A DNA stretch of 64,000 bases from Segatella oris (lineage in GTDB: Bacteria; Bacteroidota; Bacteroidia; Bacteroidales; Bacteroidaceae): positions 3,078,501 through 3,142,500 of the forward strand of contig NZ_LR134384.1 of NCBI RefSeq assembly GCF_900637655.1, given 5' to 3'. The notes beneath the pieces are model-generated. The model was not told where the DNA came from. It saw only the letters and a program-made list of their open reading frames with translations, and made no database searches. Both the position numbers and the translations under genes were made by a program. This document shows positions 43,328-50,749 of this stretch, one piece after another; the stretch's first letter is position 1; each line of letters begins with the position of its first letter.

Positions 43328-43622
43328 ATTTGCATTTGCTTAGAAAATTGATTACCTTTGCCGTAGGGGAAGACCGCAATGTGGTTTTCCCTTTTTTGTT
43401 ATGCCTTGCAGAATGGTTTGCAATATGCGTCAAATCAGCGTGTCATATGCGTCAAGTTATATGCTGAAGTGACGCAAAATGCACAGCAATATGCCTTAGA
43501 TTGAAGGGCGAAATGATACGAATGACAGGACAAAAGCATTCATTTGGGAAGATAATTTGCAGTTAATAGAAAAACAGAACCATGCAGAATAACTCTTGTT
43601 GTCATGTTTTTTGATTATTTTT
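43328..43622 (+). repeat. Dispersed intergenic element, copy C (full length)
   Basis: TTTG (43329-43332), 20 nt, TACCTTTG (43353-43360), then hairpin GGGAAGACC / GGTTTTCCC with T6. Cores in exact 22-bp phase: TGCGTCA 43426, TGCGTCA 43448, TGACGCA 43470, TGCCTTA 43492, TGATACG 43514. The 3' part has AAAACAGAACCATGC and TTGTCATGTTTTTTGATTA, as in copy B. It lies between divergent aguA and the fetA-like gene. Confidence 0.8.
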
Positions 43623-43714
43623 ATTTATTTTTCGATGTCCGAATATCCATCAAGAAAGCATAATACTTATGGCGTTGTTTACGGTCACTCCTTGCTAAAA
43701 TTATATTGATTGAT

Positions 43715-43745
43715 ATTGCATTTAGGATAAAAAACCGTAACTTTG
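43715..43745 (+). promoter_or_regulatory. Promoter of the fetA-like operon
   Basis: ATTG (43715-43718), 19 nt, TAACTTTG (43738-43745). Predicted start near 43749, about 17 nt before the ATG. Confidence 0.65.
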
Positions 43746-43765
43746 CCTTATAAAAAGCAACGGAA

Positions 43766-44371
43766 ATGCTGGAAATCAAGAACGGAACCCTAAACGGAGT
43801 GGAGCATCCCGCGACGGCTGCCGACATTAACTTAGTGGTTGATGCGGGCGAAATGCTCTGTATCTATGCTTGGCGCAGCGACAAACGGCAGGCGATTGTC
43901 CATACTCTTTTAGGGTTACAACCTCTCAAGTCGGGCTTTATGTCGGTTGATGGTGATGTAATCGACGAGCGTTCGGCAGCTTATTATCGAAGTCATACAG
44001 CCTTCGTGCCGCGCGATTTACGGTTGCCTTTCAAAACGGTTAGCGAGACTATGCAGGCAATGATGACGGTCGATAAAGACTTGACAAAAGGCACTATTGA
44101 AAGCGAATGGCGCAAGGTGGGCATAGCGGATGGCCTGTGGAATGCGCTTGTTGAGCACGTAGGGCAGGATATTTTGCAGCAAATGATGATGGTTGTAGCC
44201 GTGATGAGAGGGTGTAATCACATGATTATCGACCTGCTTCCCGGGGCTATGACGCCTGAAATGATGGGCTATCTACGGCAGTACACGGCTTCTGGCGGAC
44301 TGATTGTGATAGCTACTGACGATGAAGAAGTAAAGGGGCAGTGCGACAAGTCGCTGCTCGAACCGCAATGA
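43766..44371 (+). CDS. FetA-like ABC protein lacking the ATPase motifs (pseudo-ATPase)
   Basis: 201 residues that follow an ABC nucleotide-binding domain in layout (INLVVDAGEMLCIY, LLGLQPLKSGFMSVDGDVID, TVSETMQA). The catalytic motifs are gone. The Walker A site reads AWRSDKRQA (35-43) instead of G-x4-GKS/T, and the Q-loop position has VPRD. The LSGGQ region is HVGQDILQ (131-138). Walker B MIID keeps Asp156 but has Leu in place of the catalytic Glu, and the switch His is Asp. The reading frame is intact and promoter-driven, and fetB follows by 16 bp. It is probably a structural or regulatory partner of FetB. Confidence 0.75.
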   Translation: MLEIKNGTLNGVEHPATAADINLVVDAGEMLCIYAWRSDKRQAIVHTLLGLQPLKSGFMSVDGDVIDERSAAYYRSHTAFVPRDLRLPFKTVSETMQAMMTVDKDLTKGTIESEWRKVGIADGLWNALVEHVGQDILQQMMMVVAVMRGCNHMIIDLLPGAMTPEMMGYLRQYTASGGLIVIATDDEEVKGQCDKSLLEPQ

Positions 44372-44387
44372 TTAAATAGAACAAGCA

Positions 44388-45179
44388 ATGAATATTGGTT
44401 TTATGGGTATCTGTATCCTCGTGATACTGCTGTGTGTCCCGGTATATCTGATTTATTTCTATAAGCTCAATCTGCAGCGCAAGTTTGCCTTGGCTTTGGC
44501 TAAAGTCGTGGGTTATTTGGCTTTGACTGGCATCATGTTGGAGTTTGTTTTCCGCATGAACAACATCGCACTCAATATCCTTTGGGTGGTGTTGTTGGCC
44601 TTGCTGACTTCGGTGGTGACGGTGAACAGGGCACGCTTGACCATGAAAAGCTATTTCATTCCGGCTTTCATTTCTACGCTTGTCGTGACATTCGGCATCG
44701 GTGTTCTTGTGGTTCTGGCTGCTTTTTCGACCGAAAATCCCTTTGATGCACGCTATCTTATTCCCGTGACGGGCTTCATTCTTGGTGGCATTATGGAGAG
44801 CAATTGCAAGGCACTTGAAACCTATTATGCGGGTTTGAGAAATCATAACGCTCTTTTCTACTATCTTCTGGGCAATGGGGCAAGCCATAATCAGGCTGTA
44901 AGATATTTCGTGAAACGGGCTTTGGAACGTAGCATGATACCGTCATTGGGGCGCATGGCTTATATAATAATAGGTGTAACACCAATGGTGATGTGGGCAA
45001 TGTTGCTGGCAGGAAGCGATGTCTATTCGGCTGTTCTGATGCAGTTGCTGACGTTTGCAATGGTGTTGGCAGCCTCGCCTTTAGCCTTGTTGCTGACTCT
45101 GATGCTTGCCAAACGCTACGCATTCGATGAATATGGCAAGCTGAAATCACAGGAAATGGTAAACAAGGCAGAAGCATGA
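44388..45179 (+). CDS. fetB: FetB-type (UPF0014) ABC permease
   Basis: 263 residues with about seven membrane segments. Family landmarks are RARLTMKSYFIPAFIST after the third helix, the central RYLIPVTGFILGGIMESN and ALERSMIPSLGRMAYIIIGV followed by TPMVMWAMLLAG, as in UPF0014/FetB. In E. coli FetA-FetB exports iron and protects against oxidative stress. Here the partner ATPase is degenerate, so how transport is powered is unclear. Its 3' end overlaps the endonuclease gene by ATGA. Confidence 0.85.
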   Translation: MNIGFMGICILVILLCVPVYLIYFYKLNLQRKFALALAKVVGYLALTGIMLEFVFRMNNIALNILWVVLLALLTSVVTVNRARLTMKSYFIPAFISTLVVTFGIGVLVVLAAFSTENPFDARYLIPVTGFILGGIMESNCKALETYYAGLRNHNALFYYLLGNGASHNQAVRYFVKRALERSMIPSLGRMAYIIIGVTPMVMWAMLLAGSDVYSAVLMQLLTFAMVLAASPLALLLTLMLAKRYAFDEYGKLKSQEMVNKAEA

Positions 45180-46045
45180 AGAAGACTTTTCTGCTTGATT
45201 TAGCTTTTCTGACGTTGCTCTTTGGGGCGTTAGGATGTGACTTTGCCAAGGGAGGGCACAAGCCTTTGATCGGCAGTATACGGCAGACGGTCGAAGCATG
45301 CGCAGTGAACGACACTGAAACCACTGTCAGAAAGAACATCAAGTACAAGGCCCCTGCAGGCGATGATCGGTTGCTGACACAGCTGGTTCCTAAGGATATT
45401 CCACAACAGTTGTTGCGGAGAGTGGGCTATGTGGTGTCGTATAATCCCGAAACGCATATTCCAAATTGGGTTGCCTGGCAGCTGACGGAGTCGCATACTA
45501 CCGGCCCTTACAAGCGCAAAGGCATTGAATTTCAGGAAGACAACGAGGCAGAAGGCGTGAAAGTAAACACGTTTGACTACAGTAGGAGTGGCTATGATCG
45601 TGGTCATATGTGTCCTTCGGGCGACAATAAGTGGGATAAGACGGCGCAACAACAGTCATTTCTCATGACGAATATATGTCCGCAGAACCGCAATCTGAAT
45701 GCAGGTGACTGGAATGAAATGGAAAATCAGTGTCGCAAGTGGGCTAAACAGTATGGCCGTATCTATATCGTGGCAGGCCCAATTCTTTACAATCAGAAGC
45801 ACAAAACTATCGGTAAGGCTAAGGTTGTGGTGCCGGAAGCATTCTTTAAAGTGGTGCTTTGCATGGAAGGAACACCCAAGGCGATAGGCTTCATCTATAA
45901 AAATGAGGCAGGAAACCGACCGAAAGGCGACTATGTGAATAGCATTGATGCGATAGAACGCATTACAGGTTTCGACTTCTTTCCTGCACTTGAAGATGCA
46001 CTTGAAGCGAAAGTGGAGGCTGAAGCAAACCTTGCTGACTGGTAA
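45176..46045 (+). CDS. DNA/RNA non-specific endonuclease (NUC1 family), exported
   Basis: 289 residues. The N-terminal signal ends in the lipobox-like GALGC (Cys21), so it is probably a lipoprotein. The nuclease core has the His-Me motif DRGHMCPSGD (141-150) with general-base His144, and the Mg-binding Asn lies in MTNICPQNRNLNAGDWNEME. The upstream PNWVAWQLT is a family mark. It degrades nucleic acid outside the cytoplasm, probably for scavenging or matrix DNA. Translationally coupled to fetB (ATGA overlap). Confidence 0.9.
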   Translation: MKKTFLLDLAFLTLLFGALGCDFAKGGHKPLIGSIRQTVEACAVNDTETTVRKNIKYKAPAGDDRLLTQLVPKDIPQQLLRRVGYVVSYNPETHIPNWVAWQLTESHTTGPYKRKGIEFQEDNEAEGVKVNTFDYSRSGYDRGHMCPSGDNKWDKTAQQQSFLMTNICPQNRNLNAGDWNEMENQCRKWAKQYGRIYIVAGPILYNQKHKTIGKAKVVVPEAFFKVVLCMEGTPKAIGFIYKNEAGNRPKGDYVNSIDAIERITGFDFFPALEDALEAKVEAEANLADW

Positions 46046-46094
46046 AAAACGTTAAACAATAGGCGATTGACCTTACATCATGTAATAAAATGGC

Positions 46095-46102
46095 TATCTT
46101 TG
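46095..46102 (+). promoter_or_regulatory. -7 box of nif3 operon
   Basis: TATCTTTG. The expected transcription start (about 46107) leaves only 8 nt before ATG 46115 but 17 nt before ATG 46124, which favours the second start. Confidence 0.5.
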
Positions 46103-46123
46103 TAGTCTCATTTTATGCATCGC

Positions 46124-46912
46124 ATGAAGATAAAGGAAGTAATTGGTGCCCTTGAACAGTTCGCGCCTCTGCCTCTGCAGGCTGACTATGACAATGCTGG
46201 CCTACAGATTGGATTGACAGAAGCGGAAGTCTCAGGGGCTTTATTGTGTCTTGACGTGACCCCGAAAATCGTTGATGAGGCGGTTGCAAAAGGCTGTAAT
46301 CTCATCGTTTCTCACCATCCGCTCATTTTTCGTAAGTTGAATAGGATTGCCGATGAGAATGAAGTGCAGGTGACAGTGCGTAAGGCTATTGAGCAACATG
46401 TCGCTATTGTGTCTATGCATACGAATATAGACAGTGCACGAGGTGGCGTGAACTTCAAGATAGCTGAAAAGCTCGGACTGCACAATCTGCATTTCTTTGG
46501 TAAGCAGACTGTCGTTGACGGGGTTGAAGGAGGCGAAGGAGTTGTGGGCGAATTCATGGGAGAATTGGCAGCCGATGACCTTGTATTGTTGCTCAAAAAA
46601 TGTTTCGATGTGGAGTGTGTGCAGTGCAATCAGCTGCTGCGTAGGCCCATTCGGAGGGTTGCAGTCTGTGGTGGGGCGGGATCGTTCCTGCTTGATGATG
46701 CCATAGCTGCAGGTGCAGATGCTTTTATTACGGGCGAAATGCACTATCATGAGTACTTTGGTCACGACCAGGAAATACAGATTGCAGTCATTGGTCACTA
46801 TCAGAGTGAACAGTTTACGAATGAAATTTTTAAATCAATCATAGAGGAACGGTGTGCTGGTGTGAGTTGTTATCTCACGGAATTGAACACTAATCCCATC
46901 ATTTATTTATAA
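46124..46912 (+). CDS. Nif3-like dinuclear metal centre protein (DUF34)
   Basis: 262 residues from ATG 46124 (MKIKEVIGALEQ). Metal-ligand motifs are NLIVSHHPLIF with two His, MHTNIDSARGGVN, and GHYQSEQF with Glu near the C-terminus. A hexameric ring protein with a two-metal site; GTP cyclohydrolase I type 2-like and other roles have been proposed, but function is uncertain. It is 5 bp before the zinc-ribbon coiled-coil gene, a pairing conserved in many bacteria. Confidence 0.9.
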   Translation: MKIKEVIGALEQFAPLPLQADYDNAGLQIGLTEAEVSGALLCLDVTPKIVDEAVAKGCNLIVSHHPLIFRKLNRIADENEVQVTVRKAIEQHVAIVSMHTNIDSARGGVNFKIAEKLGLHNLHFFGKQTVVDGVEGGEGVVGEFMGELAADDLVLLLKKCFDVECVQCNQLLRRPIRRVAVCGGAGSFLLDDAIAAGADAFITGEMHYHEYFGHDQEIQIAVIGHYQSEQFTNEIFKSIIEERCAGVSCYLTELNTNPIIYL

Positions 46913-46917
46913 GAATT

Positions 46918-47754
46918 ATGGCAAAGAAAGATCCTACAGATTTGTCAGTTGAGGAGAAGTTGAAGACCCTCTATCAGCTGCAGACAACATTGAGTAGCAT
47001 TGATGAGAAGAAAGCATTGCGTGGAGAACTTCCTTTGGAGGTTCAAGATTTGGAAGATGAACTTGAAGGTTTGCACATCCGCGTAGAGAAGATTCAGAAC
47101 GAAATCGCAGAGTTTCAGGATGCTGTTGCCCAGAAAAAGCACGAGATTACTGATGCTGAGGCCAGTGTAGAGCGCTATAAGAGCCAGCTTAACGATGTGA
47201 AGAACAATCGTGAGTATGATACTTTGACGAAAGAAATCGAGTTCCAGTCGCTGGAAATAGAGCTTTGTAACAAGAAGATTAAAGAGGCAGCGATTAAGAT
47301 AGAGGAGTGTAAACGCGATCTTGAAAGTACACAACAGAGTATCAGTGAACGTGAAGAAGATCTCAATGAGAAGCGAGATGAACTGGATGAGATTATGCAA
47401 GAGACCCGCGAAGAAGAGGATAAGCTGAAAGCAAAGGCTAAGGAACTCGAGACAAAGATAGAGCCTCGCCTGCTGACAAGCTTCAAACGAATTCGCAAGA
47501 ATGCCCGTAATGGACTTGGAATTGTTTATGTTCAGCGTGATGCTTGTGGTGGTTGCTTTAACAAAATCCCTCCACAGCGCCAGTTAGACATAAAGATGCA
47601 TAAGAAAATCATCGTTTGTGAGTACTGCGGTCGCATTATGATTGACCCGGAATTGGCTGGTGTAAAGACAGAAAAGTCTGCTGCAGAGGAGAAGCCGAAG
47701 CGTGCAAAACGAACAATTCGCAAGAAGAAAGAAGAGACAGAAACTGCAGAATGA
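46918..47754 (+). CDS. Coiled-coil protein with C4 zinc ribbon
   Basis: 278 residues. Residues 10-190 form a long antiparallel coiled coil (continuous heptads, Glu/Lys-rich). Residues 200-245 are a zinc ribbon, C-x2-C (ACGGCFN) and C-x2-C (VCEYCGR), with PPQRQLDIKMHKKIIV between, as in the C4-type zinc-ribbon (CT398/FlgZ-like) family. The tail is basic (KPKRAKRTIRKKKE). Partner of Nif3 by position. Likely binds nucleic acid or a protein partner; role unknown. Confidence 0.88.
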   Translation: MAKKDPTDLSVEEKLKTLYQLQTTLSSIDEKKALRGELPLEVQDLEDELEGLHIRVEKIQNEIAEFQDAVAQKKHEITDAEASVERYKSQLNDVKNNREYDTLTKEIEFQSLEIELCNKKIKEAAIKIEECKRDLESTQQSISEREEDLNEKRDELDEIMQETREEEDKLKAKAKELETKIEPRLLTSFKRIRKNARNGLGIVYVQRDACGGCFNKIPPQRQLDIKMHKKIIVCEYCGRIMIDPELAGVKTEKSAAEEKPKRAKRTIRKKKEETETAE

Positions 47755-47778
47755 GGCAGCAACTGTAATGGAAACAGG

Positions 47779-47812
47779 AAACTGAAAGATTGACAATCTT
47801 TCAGTTTTTTTT
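47779..47812 (+). terminator. Terminator after the zinc-ribbon gene
   Basis: AAACTGAAAGAT (47779-47790) pairs with ATCTTTCAGTTT (47796-47807), then a T8 run. Confidence 0.85.
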
Positions 47813-47846
47813 ATATTTTGTCTGCTCATTTTCCTTTTTTTCTTAT

Positions 47847-47854
47847 TAAATTTG
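47847..47854 (+). promoter_or_regulatory. -7 box of the AraC-type gene
   Basis: TAAATTTG, 84 bp before the ATG at 47939; no clear -33 element at standard spacing. Confidence 0.4.
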
Positions 47855-47938
47855 CAGCCCATAAAAAGGAAAGTGATTGGTAGACAATCTGTAGATTGTA
47901 TATAGGAATAACAATAATCAATAAAAAAATAGCGAACA

Positions 47939-48409
47939 ATGCCTAAGTATAACATTACAGAAAAGCGTGAACGGTCGGCCGTTTATCGCGTTCTGATGAG
48001 TTCAGAGGTAAAAGATGACCTGCAAGAGAGAATTAATCAAAAGATTATAATCGAGCAGAAGTATAGGGATAAAGACTACAGTGCAAAGCAATTAGCTGAT
48101 GATTTGGGAACTAATGTGCGTTATGTTTCGGCTGTATGTGCCGAACGTTTCCACACAAACTATTGTGGATTGGTTAACGCACAGCGTGTAAATGAAGCCA
48201 TGTCAATGCTTGTTGATACGCGATATCTTAAATTTCGCATTGAAGATATCGGAGAAATGGTTGGCTTTTCCAATCGACAGAGCTTCTATGGTGCTTTCTT
48301 CCGTTTCAAGAATATGACTCCCAGACAGTATCGTCAGAATTATATGGATAGTCATCCTGAATTGGCTAAGCCGAAAACTACACGCAATCGTTCGCGTAAA
48401 ACAGCCTGA
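47939..48409 (+). CDS. Small AraC-type DNA-binding protein
   Basis: 156 residues with essentially only the DNA-binding part of AraC/XylS. The first HTH is YSAKQLADDLGTNVRYVSAV (about 51-70) and the second is IEDIGEMVGFSNRQSFYGAFFRFKNMTPRQYRQ (about 100-132), the usual consensus with F in place of S-F. There is no ligand-binding N-terminal domain, only about 45 charged residues. The C-terminal tail is basic. Stand-alone AraC HTH proteins of this type are common in Bacteroidales and regulate unknown targets. Confidence 0.87.
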   Translation: MPKYNITEKRERSAVYRVLMSSEVKDDLQERINQKIIIEQKYRDKDYSAKQLADDLGTNVRYVSAVCAERFHTNYCGLVNAQRVNEAMSMLVDTRYLKFRIEDIGEMVGFSNRQSFYGAFFRFKNMTPRQYRQNYMDSHPELAKPKTTRNRSRKTA

Positions 48410-48412
48410 AAA

Positions 48413-48444
48413 TTTGTTTAAGTGGGATTTTTAGCTTAACTTTG
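48413..48444 (+). promoter_or_regulatory. Promoter of the TTD14-like gene
   Basis: TTTG (48413-48416), 20 nt, TAACTTTG (48437-48444): a perfect match to the Bacteroidetes consensus; start near 48449, leader about 22 nt. Confidence 0.8.
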
Positions 48445-48470
48445 TGTCTTGATTGTACACAACGAAACAG

Positions 48471-49556
48471 ATGAAAACAGTTAAGAAAATAGTTCTCACG
48501 GGCGGCCCTTGTGCAGGGAAAACAACGGCTTTGGTTAAGGTTATTGAACACTTTTCGAGCCTTGGCTATAAGGTTTTTACCATTCCAGAGGTGCCGACAA
48601 TGTTCAGTCAGTCGGGTATGGACTATCTGACGACGAATAAAAAACTTTTTTATGAAGGCGAAAAGGCTACGTTGGAAGTACAGTTGGCGCTTGAGGATAA
48701 GTTCCAACGAATGGCTGAACAGTGTGAAGAACCGGCTGTGATCATCTGTGATCGTGGCGCAATGGATATCTCTGCCTATATGAGTTCCGAGATGTGGAAC
48801 GCTATAACGAAAGATGTGGGGACGAGTACGAGCGAACTTCGCGACCACCGTTATGATGCGGTCTTACATTTGGTTTCGGCTGCAGATGGTGCAGAAAAGT
48901 TCTATATTACCAGCAATAACAAACAGCGTACAGAGGGTTTGGAGTTGGCCCGTGTGCTTGATAAGAAGGTGATTGAAGCCTGGACGGGACATCCGCACTT
49001 GCGAGTTATCAACAATCATGAGGACTTTAATAACAAGCTTCATCGTGTATTGAAGGAGATTTCGAATGTTCTGGGTATTCCACAACCAATCGTTGAAGAG
49101 CGAAAATACATTGTAGAACTGACCGGTGAGATACCAAACTGTATTGAAAGTGAAATCACCCAGACCTATTTAGTGGCTGAACCGGGGTGCGAAGTGCGCT
49201 TGCGTCGTCGTGGTTGGCAGGGCAAATACGTCTATGTGCATACGACAAAAAAGAATATTTCTGACACAGAACAGCTTGAAACAGAGCGTCAGATAAGCAA
49301 GAACCTCTATACATCGCTGTTGCAGCAAGCTGATCCTTATCGTCAAAAGATACAGAAAACGCGCAAGAGTTTCATTTGGAAAGGGCAGTATTTTGAATTG
49401 GATAACTTTCAAAAGCCTGTCAGCGGACTGATGATTTTGGAAACAAAAGGCATTGCAGAAAAGGAGTCTGTGAACTTCCCTCCTTTTATTAAAGTGGTAA
49501 AAGACATTACGGGTGTGCAGCAATATTATAATTACAATATTGCTTTGAAAGGCTAA
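48471..49556 (+). CDS. P-loop ATPase/CYTH fusion, TTD14-like
   Basis: 361 residues from ATG 48471 (MKTVKKIVLTGGP); an upstream TTG lies within the leader. N-terminal AAA_28-type P-loop GGPCAGKT (11-18), IICDRGAMDISAY as Walker-B-like segment near 100. From about 205 comes a CYTH-like triphosphate tunnel domain: IESEITQTYL, EVRLRRRGWQGKYVYVHTTK, alternating charged strands, and GLMILETKG with catalytic-type Glu. This two-domain layout is that of TRPL translocation defect 14 proteins of animals, known to bind GTP and phosphoinositides; the bacterial role is not known. Own promoter, monocistronic. Confidence 0.82.
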   Translation: MKTVKKIVLTGGPCAGKTTALVKVIEHFSSLGYKVFTIPEVPTMFSQSGMDYLTTNKKLFYEGEKATLEVQLALEDKFQRMAEQCEEPAVIICDRGAMDISAYMSSEMWNAITKDVGTSTSELRDHRYDAVLHLVSAADGAEKFYITSNNKQRTEGLELARVLDKKVIEAWTGHPHLRVINNHEDFNNKLHRVLKEISNVLGIPQPIVEERKYIVELTGEIPNCIESEITQTYLVAEPGCEVRLRRRGWQGKYVYVHTTKKNISDTEQLETERQISKNLYTSLLQQADPYRQKIQKTRKSFIWKGQYFELDNFQKPVSGLMILETKGIAEKESVNFPPFIKVVKDITGVQQYYNYNIALKG

Positions 49557-49597
49557 GAACAGCACTTTCAAAGTAAAAATGTTAGGGATGTTCCATC

Positions 49598-50137
49598 TTA
49601 AAGGCTGATTTCTTTCAAGAGATTGCCATTGAGATGGAATATTTTTATGGTTCCATTTTCGTATATTCCAAGCGTCGGAGGATTGCCTCCTTTAGGAAAT
49701 GTGACCGACCCTGTGTTGCAAATAACGGTGTTTTCTGTCCTCTCAAGCTCCCAAAGATGGGTGTGTCCATAGATGATTGCATCAAAACTACCTTTGGGGC
49801 GGTTCACCTTATTATATATATGACCATGCGTAAGCAATAGTTTCTTACCCTCATCTACCAGAAGCATGTAGTCTTGCAGGATAGGAAAGGAGAGCAACAT
49901 CTGGTCGACTTCAGAGTCACAGTTACCTCTTACGGCCACAATCTCATCGGCAATGGCATTCAGTTTTTCAGCAATGGCCTTGGGGTTCAGGCCCTCCGGC
50001 AGTCCGTTTCGTGGGCCATAGTTCAATATGTCGCCCATGATGCACATCATGTCGCAATGTTGTTGATGATAGAAATCAAGCATTTTCTCTAATGCCGGCA
50101 GTGAACCGTGAATGTCGGATACCAATAGATATTTCAT
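49598..50137 (-). CDS. YfcE/MJ0936-type metallophosphodiesterase
   Basis: 179 residues from ATG 50137 (MKYLLVSDIHGS). Calcineurin-like motifs in order: SDIHGS (7-12), GDILNYGPRN, RGNCDSE, LTHGH and YGHTH near 140, all metal ligands present. Length and order match the YfcE family of small phosphodiesterases, active on phosphodiester test substrates; the physiological substrate is unknown. It converges on the TTD14-like gene with a 41-bp gap lacking an obvious terminator. Confidence 0.9.
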   Translation of the reverse strand: MKYLLVSDIHGSLPALEKMLDFYHQQHCDMMCIMGDILNYGPRNGLPEGLNPKAIAEKLNAIADEIVAVRGNCDSEVDQMLLSFPILQDYMLLVDEGKKLLLTHGHIYNKVNRPKGSFDAIIYGHTHLWELERTENTVICNTGSVTFPKGGNPPTLGIYENGTIKIFHLNGNLLKEISL

Positions 50138-50338
50138 GTTTTCAGCTTCGTTTGAATGTATTTTGTTATGGATGAATTCCAATGCAATATTCGGAATTTT
50201 CTCTGGAATACGCAAGTTTTGGAGGCGAATAAATGTGTAATAAGCATAATGCACATGGAAAACGGATTGTTTTTATCAGTTAGAATGGACTTCTATGAGG
50301 GGTGTTGAAGATGTAGTTTGTGTTATTTTAGCCCGTCA

Positions 50339-50435
50339 TCTGCGTCAAGTGACACGCTAACTTGCGTCAAATGACACGCTAACTTGCATCAAATGACACG
50401 CTGATCTGCGTCAAATCAGCATGTAATTCGCCTTA
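50339..50435 (+). repeat. 22-bp phased array, cleanest copy (yfcE-nrdD gap)
   Basis: Four contiguous 22-nt units from 50339 to 50426 read TCTGCGTCAAGTGACACGCT, CTTGCGTCAAATGACACGCT, CTTGCATCAAATGACACGCT and TCTGCGTCAAATCAGCATGT, each plus two further bases (AA or GA). A fifth core, CGCCTTA, is at 50429. The units are far more alike than at other loci, indicating recent duplication. The rest of the 612-bp gap 50138-50749 is A/T-rich with the nrdD promoter at its end. Confidence 0.85.
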
Positions 50436-50706
50436 TATTGCAAGGCTGTTCGTAATGTGTTGAGATGCAGGTTGATACAAATTTCAGACTGATTTGTTGG
50501 ATGAGGTATGTGGATTGTAAATCAATTAAATGATAATGTTTTACGTATTACATATTGATTAAATGTTTTCTGTTTTGAAAACAAAAACAAATCATGTTGT
50601 TTTCAAAGTTTTCCAAAAATTTTTGTAATATATTGATAACTAACAACTTGACATTTATTAACACGCAAAAAGTTGTCCAAAACGATTAACTTATATATTT
50701 ATATGC

Positions 50707-50714
50707 TATCTTTG
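50707..50714 (+). promoter_or_regulatory. -7 box of nrdD
   Basis: TATCTTTG, 35 bp before the ATG. The -33 region shows no TTTG at 19-20 nt, so an activator may be needed. Confidence 0.5.
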
Positions 50715-50749
50715 CAAATGAATTTCAAACCATATTCACCTATAAAATA

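Noticed and set aside
43328-43622. Insertion sequence
   Set aside because: No transposase frame and no clear terminal inverted repeats; at most a non-autonomous element.
50339-50435. CRISPR array
   Set aside because: Units are contiguous 22-mers without unique spacers of constant length, the core is only 7 bp, flanks drift, and there is no cas gene in the window.
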